A DNA stretch of 64,000 bases from Ligula intestinalis (lineage: Eukaryota; Platyhelminthes; Cestoda; Diphyllobothriidea; Diphyllobothriidae). The stretch covers positions 6,197,500 through 6,261,499 of the forward strand of contig JAYGXS010000007.1 in assembly GCA_036362985.1 (NCBI GenBank), read 5' to 3'. This document shows, one piece after another, positions 22,399 through 33,789 of the stretch. Below the pieces are notes generated by a model. That model did no database searches. It was given only the letters and a program-made list of their open reading frames with translations, and was not told the origin of the DNA. The position numbers and the translations under genes are program-made. Numbering within the stretch: the first letter of the stretch is position 1; every line of letters begins with the position of its first letter.

Positions 22399-22754
22399 TG
22401 TGCCCATCCTGGTTTAATGCTTTTCTGAGTTGGATCAACCGATTGTGTTCCGCAAAGCTACTAATAATTGATATGTTACCAGGCAACTGTCGTTAACACA
22501 TCTTTTTAATGCTTTTGTAGTAGTATTCCGGCATAGACATACGGCAAGTACCATAGGATAGCTATTTCGAGCTATTGGCCCTCATCAGCTACGGGCAGCC
22601 AACTATAGTAGAGCAGGTTAAATTGCCGCCGCACCCGAGTTTCGAACTCGCGCCTCGCCGGTCAGAGGCAGACGTCCTAACCATTGAGCCATCGAGGTCA
22701 ATGTCTAGCCAGTTGTAGATTGGGAGCATATATTATTTGTTTGTGCACCGATCT
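22399..22754 (-). mobile_element. tRNA-derived SINE with hammerhead, copy H1 (356 bp)
   Basis: Inserted in Tc1 copy T2 and flanked by a perfect 10-bp duplication TTCCTCAGGA (22389-22398, 22755-22764). On the minus strand the head carries an A box (TGGCTCAATGGTTAGGACG, about 22675-22695) and a B box (GAGTTCGAAACTC, about 22630-22645), so RNA polymerase III transcription is expected. A hammerhead core follows at 22551-22592. The layout is like the Sm-alpha SINE-like family of schistosomes, which carries active hammerheads. The tail toward 22399 has no poly(A). Confidence 0.85.
22551..22592 (-). ncRNA. Hammerhead ribozyme in SINE H1
   Basis: The minus strand reads GTAG, CTGATGA, GGGC-CAATA-GCTC (4-bp helix II), GAAA, TAGCTA, then TC|C and CTAT. 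All invariant bases are present. Helix I can pair GTAG with CTAT. Helix III is short and palindromic, so a dimeric fold may be favoured. The core is intact, unlike its host SINE's target, which is decayed. Confidence 0.75.
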
Positions 22755-23009
22755 ATTCCTCAGGAGGTGGTTACTTCTTGGTAATATTGTCGACGAGGAA
22801 CTTCCTGATCCTCCTACTACTGTTGCTGCATTGGAGAGATTCCTGCTGGACGCCTGCAGAAACATCCCCTTGACGGTCGTCTAGAATCACGTTCATCTAG
22901 GTCAAAGAAATCTTCCAATAAAGTAAATTTTAATGTATATATATATTAGTGCAGAAACTGTGAGTGAATTATTAGGGTGCAAAAAATATCGAGACACCCC
23001 TTAAAACAT

Positions 23010-23621
23010 TACAAAATTGTGCGGACTTTTGGCCGCGCAAAATTAATGTAAATTCTACCAGCTATTTAAATACTTTTCACATGTAGACTTTAAAAAAAGA
23101 AATATCCGCAAACCAACCAGAATGAAGCCGTCCGTAAATGGTCCACTCGAACGCCAGTTATCATTGGTGCTCCAGCTGCCAATCACAGCGCATGTCTAAT
23201 TTAACAACATGAGCTACGATAAAATCTTTCATTAGGAAAATACGCCGGCTAAATCAAGTAAGTTCAGGAAATAACATGGAAACTTATTGCTTCCACATAA
23301 TTTCTGAATGTTTGTCGTTTTATTTCTTCAAAGTTGACTGTTATGCCTAGTGTATGTTTGCATGCAAGCGTACACAGAAAAAAGGCCGCTTTAAAATTTA
23401 CCATTTATAAGTCTGATCTTATCATTAAAAGCGTTTTACCACTTGCTCGTGTCAACCCGTGCTTAAATTCAGACTTCCTTGTGATTAGTTATTTCGAACT
23501 TGAACCGCAGTTATATTGGTTCGAGCCTAACTGAACTGTCACAGACTCTGCCTGTACACAAATCGGTAAAAAAAACTTATGGAATTCAGGTAGAAGCTGA
23601 CAAAAGATTTTATTTTTTAAT
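23010..23621. other. No recognisable gene, 23.0-23.6 kb
   Basis: A 66-codon frame at 23334-23534 has no known features. No repeat partner was seen. Confidence 0.55.
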
Positions 23622-23629
23622 GATTTCAA

Positions 23630-24188
23630 GGCAACAGTAGCTTATGTAGCCCCCCCTCATATACCCCTTGTCCCAGCATATTGTCCTACAAAAACGGTGG
23701 GTATTAAGTGTTTTGGGTGGAGAATTAGGATACGCAGTAGAATAAACTTTAATAACTGCTATATGCGTTTATATTTTATTGTATTTGGAAGTGTTTGTGA
23801 TTTGTATCTGTAGATTTACCTTACCTGTATTATCTCCAAATTTATTGCGGAAAAACCCGATTATCAATTTTCAGGTTTCTTGAATTTCCCTTAAAATTGA
23901 AATGGTGGTTAAAAGGTCACCTACTTTAACTTACCATTGTGGAGCTAGATTAGTATAGTTCGCGGTGCGAGGCACCGTGCCCATCTTCAAATTTCATGTG
24001 GAACAACTTACTCCCAGCGGCCGCAGGAAACACCTTCGACTACATGTTTTCATTAACACTTACTGCTTAAAATGTTCTTCTCCGCCTATCCTGTTTCCTT
24101 AATTCCCAAAACCCTGTAACCACCGCTTTTGTAGGACAAATTGCTAGGGCTAGGCGTAAATAAGATAGCTACATAAGCTACTTTTTTA
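23630..24188 (-). mobile_element. MITE family W, copy W2 (559 bp)
   Basis: Ends GGCAACAGTAGCTTATGTAG and its inverse. Flanks GATTTCAA (23622-23629) and GATTTTAA (24189-24196) agree at 7 of 8 bases, consistent with an aged 8-bp target duplication. CCCAGCGGCCGC near 24010-24025 shows it is inverted relative to W1 and W3. No coding capacity. Confidence 0.8.
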
Positions 24189-24199
24189 GATTTTAATAA

Positions 24200-24984
24200 A
24201 CTGGCAAATAAAAGAGGACAAATTTAGAATATGAACATAATGAGATGATAAAAATCTGAAATGGATGCCTATGACTGCTTTTCTTATTCCACAAATAATG
24301 ATCTTAAAGCCACTTCCTTGAACTCTAGTTGAGCATTAAAACAATTCTTGCTTTGGGTTGTGAAAATTAAACTGATATGAAGGTGACAACCGCTAACATA
24401 CCGAAATGGCCACTCCTGTTTTCCTTGTCCTGTTAATAAAATTTTTGAAATGATAAAAAATAGTTTATGCTTTAAGTAACAAGAAGACTCGAATCTTACT
24501 TATTTGGGACTTGCGAGTTGGCCTAATCAAACATATCTTCCTGTCTTTTTGTCATTTGAAGTAGGAAGGAAAGATATACGCCCAATATGTGTGAACTGCA
24601 CGGTTTAAAGAGAGATTGCATCCTATAAAGTAACTTGAGAAAAAGCGTCATTCAGTTTACAACCCGAAAAAAACGTCATGATTGACGTACGAGTTCGTTA
24701 TGAGCGTCATCGTATGGTTATAAAAACAACCTTAGGTGTATATCCTGGGCTCTAAAATTCATTCTCATTTTGCGAATAAGGGTAACTACAAGTCTAATAC
24801 TCAACATATTTCTAAATTAAATGGTAATCTACCTCTGTTGCTAATGTAAACCCACATTTCAATCTAAACTCATGTCTTATGCCATACATGATGCTGAACC
24901 TATGCAATTTCACTTATGAGTGTAAATTTTACCCTACAGTTTATCATCACTAAAAAATTTATTCAATACTACTTCTTAGTATGG
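24200..24984. other. No recognisable gene, 24.2-25.0 kb
   Basis: AT-rich, without frames of note or detected repeat partner. Confidence 0.55.
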
Positions 24985-25506
24985 TGCAAAGTATGTGGCA
25001 GTAGGAGACGTCAGAGTTGCGAAAACGTCCCTGAGAACCTATCATGGTCGCATCTCCGGTTCTTGGGGACCTTCTCGTGACTCTGAGGTCTCCTCTTCGT
25101 GTGGTCTATCGAATAAAGATATTATTCGTTATGGACTCCCTGGCTACCGCCAACATTCACAGCAACATGCCAATCCTATCTTTTACATGCTTCCTTCCAC
25201 AAGCGATAATTTTCTCCTAAAAACCACAAATGACATTAAATTTTTGAATAATGACCCCTGTTTTATGTGCTTTTTCACTGTCTGCTCTTTTTGCTCAATT
25301 ACACCTGCTGACTTGTGTTAACTATCATCACCACACGTGAGTGTATTACTTGAAACAAGCGAGTAGTCGCCTAAAATAATGTAAACGACTTCTTGGAAAT
25401 GCTCTGCTGTGCCGATGCATTTCTTTACTACTGTGCACCAATAAGGAATTCAAAGGGGTTTGCCTATATTTTCCTTAAATAACTTGGCTTGACGTGACTT
25501 GAGGGT
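24985..25506 (+). mobile_element. LINE-like 3' end L, copy L2
   Basis: Second copy of the repeat at 6975-7530, with the shared translated block YHGRISGS...SRDSEVSSS and LLKTTND. The tail is 'ttgacgtgacttgag', a diverged version of the (ttgac)n tail of L1. A 108-codon frame (24995-25321) covers it; no domain is recognised. Confidence 0.6.
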
Positions 25507-25794
25507 AATTTCGATATTAAGGGAAATTTATCATGGGAAAGGACTAATAAAAGGCAGCACTTATTAGTTTTGAATAAAAATCGGAAACATGTTCCCTGGA
25601 AAGCCTAAAGTAATTTTGACTACAAATTCGCAAGTTTGAGCTTTAGCTTGCTGATAAGGGGGCCAGTACCGTAACTAGTACTGCATCAGTAAGTAAAAAT
25701 GACACAGAATTTAAATTTCCATTTCCATGTCCCCCAGTTTCACTCCATGCGATCGAAAGCAGACTGAACCAGGCTGGAGAAACCTAAAAAGTCT

Positions 25795-26045
25795 GTCAAC
25801 GAAGACGGTAAGTATAAAGTTGGTTTGGTAGATTTGGTTAATTAAGTTGACCCAATTGTGAATAAACTCGCGGCATTCGGCGAAATTAAGACCCGCATAA
25901 GAGGGAGGCCTTTTACGCAAGCCAACGCTCTACCTACTTGAGCTACGAATATCGCGCTTCACACAGTGAGTTAAATCACCATTTGATCGATATTTCCCGC
26001 CCAACTTTGCCGCTCATATGGAATCCGCCAATTATGGAGAGCAAG
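25795..26045 (-). mobile_element. tRNA-derived SINE S, copy S1
   Basis: The minus strand has a tRNA-like A box (TAGCTCAAGTAGGTAGAGCG, about 25925-25945), a weak B box, then 'cacaattgggtcaacttaat' and 'aaatctaccaaacc' as SINE body. It lies head to head with S2. It cannot fold into a proper tRNA because the acceptor arms do not pair. Confidence 0.65.
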
Positions 26046-26330
26046 TTGACTGCCCAAGCAGGTAGAGCGTTGGCTTGCATAAAAGACTTCCCTTCTGCCG
26101 AATGCCGCGAGTTTTTTTTACAATTGGGTCAATTAAATTTACCAAATCTGCCAAACAAACTTAATAATTAAGTCAGCCTTGTATTCATTCTGGTGAATTC
26201 CAAATGATTGCTTAGGAAATCCTGCTTGGGCAGTCACATTGCTGTTCCGTATTGGTGGATTTTATATAAGTGGCAAAATTGGGCGGGTAATATCGATCTA
26301 AGAAAATGGTAAGGTTGGTTAGAGGGAGGC
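26046..26330 (+). mobile_element. tRNA-derived SINE S, copy S2
   Basis: The plus strand reads 'caggtagagcgttggcttgc', 'tgccgaatgccgcgag', 'acaattgggtcaa' and a 3' part 'cctgcttgggcagtca...ttgggcggg'. It is inverted relative to S1 and lacks the first bases of the head. The 3' part is the inverse of 25965-26040. Confidence 0.6.
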
Positions 26331-27023
26331 CACCGAATAATCATCAATTCTTTGTGTGGCATATAACAGTTAATGGTAGACAAGCACACTAGTTGAATGT
26401 AAGAACACGACCGCGGCGAAAATGCCCGGTGTCTTGCAGCACCGTTAAGATTTTTAATCAGTTAGTGTGTGCATTTTTCCGTATGCATTAAGTCAAGTCT
26501 CAAGTGTTCTAGATTTACTTTGAAAAACCAACCTGTCTTAAACTTTGATGCCAATGGGGGTATTAATTTGCACTTTTCCCCCTAATCACCATATCAGCCA
26601 CCTAATATTGGACATAATGCGGTCTTTCATGCCTTTCTATGAAAGCTCGATGATGTCTACAGAATCACGTGACTGTGCTAGAGATAAGGTAAGAGGTAAA
26701 TTTCTGAAGTGCACCAGTATACTATCTATGACATTTATAACAGACTGTCAAGGCCATGCAATTTCGTGATATGGTCAAGTCAATCCATGTCACGGGGAAT
26801 CAACGCACGCGTTGTTCCCCCAAGTTTTCCAGAAGTAAATTAAGTACTATGATGTAAAAAAGAGGTAGGCTGGTTAACAATAGTTAATTTAAACAAACAG
26901 GGGAAATTAAGACAATGGCTTTATTACAGATCACTGATCCAATGTTAAATATAAATGTGTTTAAGGCAAGGGAGCGCAAAAGCAATAAATTAATACAGAA
27001 TCAGTACAAATACACAATTGTAG
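26331..27023. other. No recognisable gene, 26.3-27.0 kb
   Basis: Mixed sequence; a 74-codon frame at 26545-26769 has no family features. Confidence 0.55.
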
Positions 27024-27025
27024 TA

Positions 27026-29588
27026 CAGCACGTGCCAGAATTCGAGTAACATGCCGATATAAGCGAAAGATTGATACTCTTTCTCTAATCAGTATTGAAA
27101 CAGGTTGTGATACTGATCATCATGTAGTATATGCTCAAGTTATTTCGTTTATGATGGTATGCGAGCTTTCAATGAGCTTCCTTCTGATCACTAACAAAAA
27201 GTATGTACTGTTACAAGTAACTACTTAAATAGTATGCTTTTTTATCATTGATTTTGACTGCCTTTATTAATACATACAGTAGTCGCCATTTACCATGCAA
27301 TGCTAAAAATGAAATTTGGCTGGACACTTAAGCATAAATTTGAAAACACTAGTGATTAATTGCGTTCATTCAATTCCTTACAAGCTTTTTCGTTAGGGAA
27401 AGTAGCGTTTTAGTTAGGTTTATTAAGAGAAATGCACATTTATTTTCGCGGAATTGAGAGTAGTCTCATATGAACGGAATTTTCAATGCTATTACGAAAG
27501 ACAGGATCAAACTTTACTTTAATGTTGATAATACTAGGAATGAACTTCAAAATAAGAAAAAAAGTTATTGAAAATATCCCTCCCAGAACTGGAAAAGTTT
27601 ATCTGAAATTGTTCAGATTGAAGTAGAGTTAACTTAAAGGGACCAACTTTGCTTGCAGTAATCTTGACGGTTCGTTTATTAAAAATTATGTTTAGCTATT
27701 CTGTAAAGTTTTGTTACACAAAATGCAATAAGAGAAGAGTATTTGTTTAAATGCACAAATAAACCTTGAATGTCCTTCAATAAAAACCAAATGTCCAACA
27801 TATTCTCGCTAATTTAAGACAAGGAAGCCGATATTGGATGTAAGTCGTGAAGAAATATAGTTTTTTTGTATACTTTACGTTCCCTTTTGCCTTATTTAGA
27901 AACGAAAAATACAAAAAAAAATAATAAGCAGTACAAAAATGGCAATATTTATGACCATTTTTTTTAATTCGTCAGTTTATAACTGAATATGGAATTAATC
28001 TACTCATGTGGAATGAAATCCATTATAAAGATAAAAGAAAATTCTTTCATCTCCAGTCAAATTGACTTGTTTATCTTCAAGAAACTTAAATATTTTTTCA
28101 AAAGTTTCAAATTTCATTGTAATATTACGTTGAAGAAAGTTAATATACGCAGAAGTTTGTCAGCCGAATATCTAATCAAAGCAATTTCGAAGAGGTAACC
28201 TTTTATGGAAAGTTTTTCATTTATCTTAGGAATAGTAGTTTAACAACTCCAGTGCGGATAAGTTTTACACTCGACAGTGTGTTTTGCTGCTTTGAGGCGT
28301 TTTCGTATATCAAAAACGTTGCCATCTTCATTAAAACTAATGTCGAAAATCGCCAAATTTCGGTAAATGCTCTTTATATCTAACTTATTTAAAAGGTTTT
28401 GGTGTAAACGTCGAACAAATGCAGAATTTGTAAATTCATCAAAGAAGATAGTAAAAACAAGGAAAATAATGACGCACTTTTGTTGATGACATTCAATAAA
28501 TACTTGTCCAGTAAGACTTAAGTTAACAGATTATCCGGAATAACGAAACGTTCTTTCTATATATAGAAAATGGTTGCTTCAATATTTCAATTTAGCTATA
28601 TATTTTAGTTTTTTTGTGCTAATGCATAACTCTTTTTACGCCTCCAAAATCATGGGATTATTGAAAAGATTTTTTCGCTTTACGAACACTTAGTAATTCC
28701 TTAAGTTCTTTGAAGTACCTAATATGCCTGATGCAGTTCATTATTATTTCTAGATCTTCCTAAATGCATTCACATTAGTCTTCAAGCATTGAGCAAACTT
28801 ATACAAACTTATGAAAATTGCATGTTCTGTAGCGACTTCTGTTTATATTTTTTTGAAAAATATGAATAAAAAATTATTTCTTGAATTCGTTTGTTAGTAA
28901 ATTTTGCCTTATATTAATCGTTTACTTAAAGGAAAGGTATCTTTTGGTTTTGAAAAAAATTCGAAATTGCCGAATAATTTTGTAACCTACTGATTGCTTT
29001 ACTCGAATTCCAGGTTTACAAACTGCGTACTATGTACATCCTGTTAAAGGAAAAGTTCGCCTTCACCTAAAGTTTGTGAAAGAAGTCACATTTTTTCTCA
29101 TAAAATGTTGCAATAGAGGGGGAGCATGCTTTGTACAGTATAGAAAGCTTTAATTAATTTTCGGATACGATATATTATGAATGTAAACTTCACAGTCGTT
29201 AAAAGGCTCATAATAAGAAAATTTTCTTTAACAGGAGGATGTCCTTTTTGTAAGTATAAGAGATAAAAAGGCGTATATTTTCTACCAAACGTGTGCAAGA
29301 AATTATTTTTTCGTGCATGTTTTTTTTCCATTTAATATATTTGAATTTATAAAGACAGTCAAAATCAATGATAAAACTGCATATAATTTTAGATGCCTCT
29401 TACAGTACAAACGTTTTGGTAGTTGTCAGATCGAAGCTCGTAAATAAGCTCGCATCACACCATGGCTGAAATATCTTTAGAATAGGCTACATGATAATCA
29501 GTATCAAAACCTGCGTCAATGTCGATTAACGAAACAGTATTAATCATTCGCCTATGTCGGCATATTGTACGAATTCTTGTGAGTACTG
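27026..29588 (+). mobile_element. Long-TIR element Y, copy Y27, with nested X2
   Basis: The outer ends are inverted repeats of about 250 bp (27026-27275 and about 29340-29588). They share, for example, AGAATTCG near the end, ATGCCGA, TGATACTGAT and TCATTGATTTTGACTG. Both ends follow TA and start CAG. Without X2 the element is about 998 bp, close to Y49 (about 934 bp). No transposase is visible. TA plus CAG suggests a Tc1/mariner-mobilised long-TIR element, but a fold-back type is possible. Confidence 0.7.
27277..28841 (+). mobile_element. TIR element X, copy X2 (1565 bp), nested in Y
   Basis: The ends read CAGTAGTCGCC...ATGCAATG and, inverted, CAGAAGTCGCT...ATGCAATT. The left flank is TA (27275-27276); the right flank is TT, probably a mutated TA. 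Joining the flanks restores a Y sequence collinear with Y49. The interior aligns with X1 and X3 (frame at 27989-28198 ends EYLIKAISKR against SYLIKALFKED in X3). No intact transposase is seen. Confidence 0.75.
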
Positions 29589-29599
29589 TACTTTATGAA

Positions 29600-31265
29600 C
29601 TGTCTGCCAGAAATGGTACTAACTTTGTTGTTTAATGTGATTATTTAGTCCAAGGCCAATTTTATCTTGCAGTGAATGATTTTTCTTTGCCTTATGCCAA
29701 TTCATTTGAATAAATTTTGAAAATATTTTCCATAAGCTTGACATCCGGGATGTCTGGAGAAATAAAATAGATAATATGCCGTTCGTTGAGAGGCTGGCTG
29801 CTTTTTATAAAGTAAGATTGTAATTGTTTACGTTAGCAAATGCATACTATCTTGTGAACATTGAGAAGCATTTCCTTCCGGCATTTTTATTTGTTAATAC
29901 TTTCTAGGATTCATTAATGAAGAGATTCAGATCGTCCTTAAAATGCTTATTCGAACTTTACGAGTTTCAAGGTTTTCAGTCAATTGTCCACAAATGAAAA
30001 CTCTGTTCTACAAGTTTACCAAATTTTGCACCACAAGTCAATTCAGTGAACAAAATAAACAACCCGAAGTGTGTGTCAAATAGCGCACTTCGATTTTTAC
30101 CTTCACATTTTCTGAGAAAGACAATCTTATGTACACAAAAGATCTAGTTTTTTAGCCTTAAACTGTACTTACAAAGGAAACATGCTGGACTTCATGGATC
30201 TTACGTTTGTTTTCGAGTTTTCATGTGTATACAATTGCCTCGGTCATATAAGGAAGCGAATCCTGTATGCTAATATTCAGTTCAAAGAGGGCAAGCCAAT
30301 CCATCATATCCAACCTGCGAAGTACTCAGGACTAGAATAGTGGGTTGGGTTTTCATTTCGTTTGCAGGAATAAATTATATTTACTTGCTCCTACTGGAGA
30401 AGATTTAAAAACCATTTTCCACTAAATTATTGTAAGAGCCGGGCTAAAGGGTGCTGCTTAGAGACAATCTACATGTGAAATTTGAAAACGATAGGAAGTC
30501 ATACGTCTTATGTAAAAGACTCCAAGTTAAGTAAAAAAAACATTCATATGGATTGCATGTCAAAACTGTTAAATTACTATTATTGTGGTCTGTAGAAGTA
30601 TAAACCTCCTCTGTGATCGATAACATGAAATTCTTGTCGATCTCATTTTGCAGAAAGTTTTTTACATAGATAATGTTAACATTTTTAATGTCATGGATTT
30701 GCAGATATCAGTTTTGGCGATAACAGTTTAATTATTAAATGCCTAAGAAGTCAAATCATGGCACCATGCATTGAGCACTAGGTTAATCAAAGGATGCTCT
30801 AGTCCGCCAGGTATCCCACACAGGATGTTGGTCGTGATTGGCACTATGTTAATGACCCTCTTAACGCAGCTGTTGCTGAGGTTGGCCCTATTGTGTTGAA
30901 TATTATCTAGCATAAGTATGAATGAGTTCACTTTAAATAGCCGTATTCAGGAGACATCATAATTACTCAGGCCTCTAATTGTTTGGCTATTGGCATTCAT
31001 AATGATGGGTTGCATTTCTGTTTTCGTAAAACTCTCATTTTTCTAATGATGATCATTTAAACCAAACTCAAAAATGCACGCAATCAACGTTATTCTTCTC
31101 CAAAGGACTTTATTGCTAATAAAAAATTATATTTTCGGGTATCGATATTTCCGTACATACTACTATGAAAACGTGGGCATCGCCGATCTAGTAGGGGAAC
31201 AATTAAGTTCTGCTTTGCTCAGGAGCTCAAAGTAAAGCTCGCGCAGGCAGTCACAAAGTGATTAT
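29600..31265. other. No recognisable gene, 29.6-31.3 kb
   Basis: AT-rich sequence with only short frames (for example 30444-30626 and 30743-30931). No protein signature, repeat partner or RNA gene is seen. Confidence 0.55.
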
Positions 31266-31269
31266 GAGG

Positions 31270-31350
31270 ATGTGATGAAACTGTGAGGACAAAGAAAATG
31301 CAAGCCGAAATGGCCGTTTCTGGCTTGTTATCCATCTTCAGCCACTCATT
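31270..31350 (-). mobile_element. Ribozyme SINE fragment H2a
   Basis: The minus strand has CTGAAGA (31335-31341, one change from CTGATGA), TGG/CCA helix II arms and GAAA (31317-31320). A tail follows that matches the H3 tail ('ttctttgtcc'). The tRNA head is missing. It joins H2b head to head at about 31350. Confidence 0.55.
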
Positions 31351-31500
31351 GTCAATCTCAAGAGTTGGAATCAGATTTCAGGTTCGAATCTCGGGGTTTC
31401 CAACACTTGATATTCGGCATGACTGGCTGATGACGTCTAACAGGCCAGAAATGGCAATTTCTATTCCCCTTTGTTTTGTCGGATGCAATCCATCACATAT
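31351..31500 (+). mobile_element. Ribozyme SINE H2b
   Basis: The plus strand has a B box GGTTCGAATCTC (31381-31392) followed by 'gactgg', CTGATGA (31427-31433), a stem-loop region, GAAA (31448-31451) and a tail 'cctttgttttgtcgg' like that of H3. The A box is poorly preserved. This is the same family as H3 in opposite orientation to H2a. Confidence 0.6.
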
Positions 31501-31504
31501 TACT

Positions 31505-32035
31505 ATGCATAGGAAGATTCACTACGGAGAAGAAGAGTATGGTTTTCGCCTCTTTGATGTCAAAACGTGCAACCGATCCAATAGTAAATATAAAAAAGAA
31601 AATTGATCAGCATGCTGTAAATGCTGAGTTGCATATCCACTACCTTTTTAACACAAAAGGATCTACATGACATTCCTGGAAGGATCGAATACATTGTATT
31701 TTTTTGCGCTGAACCTCCAGTTGGTAAACCTCTGAATCCATAAAGAGGTGCGTCACATGAAGGAGGGATGTGTCATACAACATTCCAAAGGACTAGCTAA
31801 TATACGGCTGTACAACCTGGGCACTTAATAAGTAAACTTTCCATTATTTTTTTAATGGGGCATTACATAATTGTATTTAGGATACACAAAGCACAATTCC
31901 TCTTGTGTCATGCTATGATAATTAACTATTTTAGGCAGTCCTTCCCATTTAGCAGCAAAGGGCGAGATATTAGTCATCGTTACGCGAGAGTCGGCACTTG
32001 TTGAAGTCCTTAAACTTTTTTATATGTACGCACAC
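31505..32035. other. No recognisable gene, 31.5-32.0 kb
   Basis: Mixed AT-rich sequence, no frame or repeat of note. Confidence 0.5.
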
Positions 32036-32039
32036 GTTC

Positions 32040-33560
32040 AAAGACCATATTTCGCATAAAATGACTTAGCATCGACCAACATAATAAGCACAACACATTC
32101 TTTTCTTGGCGGAATAAATTAATGTCGACCCAAAGTTCGAAATGGGGCTGGCTATAAATCACGCACATCTCTTCCCTCGCTCGGCTTCCCTAGGGCTCAG
32201 GGAAAGCGTGGGCACTACCATGAACGTGAATGTGAGCAGTCCAATCAACACGGGTAAATTTTTGTGCAGACTTTTGGCTGTCTGAAGGAATGATTAAACA
32301 GACCGTTAAAAAGGCATGGCCGGTTGAAGTGATCCTGGCTAGGCTACTTGGTGTCCGCAGTCAACAGCTTCCAGCCCGGACCTTATATGACTTCCACGCA
32401 TGTGGCTCATGACGACACAAACCCTGGAAATGGTCAATCCAGCTGCCCTCTTCCCTATGGATGAAACGTCCAATTGTCAACTGCTCGACATTATTTTTCC
32501 TCATTTAGGGATGCCTGCCTGATGCTCCAATTCAAAATGAGTACTGGTAGCCCCAAGTTAATTTATACAGCCGTTCAGACCAGCTGGCACTTGTGCTAAA
32601 CCGATGTTCCCATTTAATAGTGCTTTACTGCCTATTTCTGCGTAAGCCACGTCAAGTTAAGCAGGTTATGCGTTGCTTCAGATTTTTCCTTTGACGTTAA
32701 GCGTTTATTACGCCTATTTTTACAGTTAGATCGTGTAAGCATTATGAGACGACCAAGGCTGGTTCAACATTCACCTTACCATCTTAAATCATCATAGGGC
32801 AAATGTGATTTAAGTATTGCACCTAATACACCCCAAGTTCCAGTATTTTGTCCTACAGAAATGGTAGTTTTAGGGGGCTTGGTGGTGAAGGAAAAGAATA
32901 GGTAGTGAAGGAAATTTGGAGACCTAAGTGTAAAATGGAAAGCTTTAGTTGAATTTGTTTACCGCGACCGCTGGGAGTAAGTTTTTGCGCATGAAAATTA
33001 AAGGTGCGCACGGTGATTTGAAGTATACTTATCTAATTCCAGAACTGTAAATTGGACTTTAGGTTATTTTTAGTAGAGGACCTACGAACCACCATATTCC
33101 TTTTTTCCGGAATTTCAAGAAACCGGCATTCTGATTATCGCGGTTTTCCACAGTACGTTCAATGACAATACAGGCTAGGAATGCCCAAAGGTATAAATCA
33201 ACAACATTTCTAAGCATAATTAAATAAATATGCATTTATAAGTTATTGAAATATATTCTGTTGCCCATCCTAATTCCCCAACCACAAGACCATGGTTTTC
33301 GTGATAAAAAATGTCGGAAGTAAGAGTATATGAAGTGCGCATTTTAAACTACTTTTGCTCATCATAATTGCTATCGTCATCACTGCCATTCTCTTCATTT
33401 TTCTTGTGGTAGCTCAGACGCACCCTAATAAAACCGGAATACAAGCTAAGCTTGGCTCAGTGATCGCGATCACACGGCGTGTGTCAACTGAACGGATTGT
33501 CAACCATTGAATATAGCGGGCGCAGAAGGCTTCAAGCTCAAAAGGTGTGCAGTGGAAACA
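32040..33560 (+). repeat. Low-copy tandem repeat V, copy V1 (contains W3)
   Basis: Sub-blocks a (32095-32260), b (32300-32788) and c (33367-33560) recur: a at 33578-33750, b at 35000-35480, c at 35490-35760. Block c starts at a TCATCATA site where MITE W3 is inserted. Shared strings include 'aagcttggctcagtgatcg' in c and 'aggctacttgg' in b. Non-coding; the family is unknown. Confidence 0.65.
32797..33358 (+). mobile_element. MITE family W, copy W3 (562 bp)
   Basis: Flanked by a perfect 8-bp duplication TCATCATA (32789-32796, 33359-33366). The equivalent site in repeat V2 (about 35487-35500) carries the sequence once without insert, confirming transposition. The ends are more diverged (GGGCAAATG... 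and ...CTACTTTTGC). The interior CCGCGACCGCTGGGAG corresponds to the GCGGCCGC block of W1. Same orientation as W1. Confidence 0.85.
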
Positions 33561-33785
33561 TGTTTTGTAGAAATAAGTACCACACATTCTTTCCTCGGTG
33601 GAACAAATTGATGTGCATCCGAAGAACGAAACGGTGCTGGCTATAAATCATTTACATCGTCCCCTGGTTTGGCTTCCCGCGGGCTCACACGCAAACGTGG
33701 GCATTGTCCTGAACGGAATTGGGAGCAATCAACTCCCCAACTTCACATTTTAAGTCTCACTTCTTAGGGCAGGATTTAGTGAACC
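33561..33785 (+). repeat. Repeat V, second block a
   Basis: Matches 32095-32260 ('ctggctataaatca', 'gcttccc', 'gtgggcat'). It follows V1 directly, which makes V a tandem arrangement. PLE D3 and other sequence separate it from the next block b at 35000. Confidence 0.6.
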
Positions 33786-33789
33786 CGCT

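Larger units (their letters stand above)
21800..23001 (+). pseudogene. Tc1-like transposon copy T2, interrupted
   Basis: N-terminal DNA-binding part: KNPGRPNVFSRVE and KSIGKPRQNTRKLAQKLNAR (21860-21990). A degraded central part follows, with MVWGAMF near 22230. Then NSIKNV is broken by a SINE insertion at 22399-22754 and continues as GNIVDEELPDPPTTVAALER (22770-22840). The right end (22990-23001) resembles that of T1. Frameshifts and stops are frequent. The left end is missing or merged with D4. Confidence 0.75.

Noticed and set aside
22620..22700. tRNA gene on the minus strand
   Set aside because: Boxes belong to a SINE with target duplications and a downstream hammerhead; acceptor pairing is absent.
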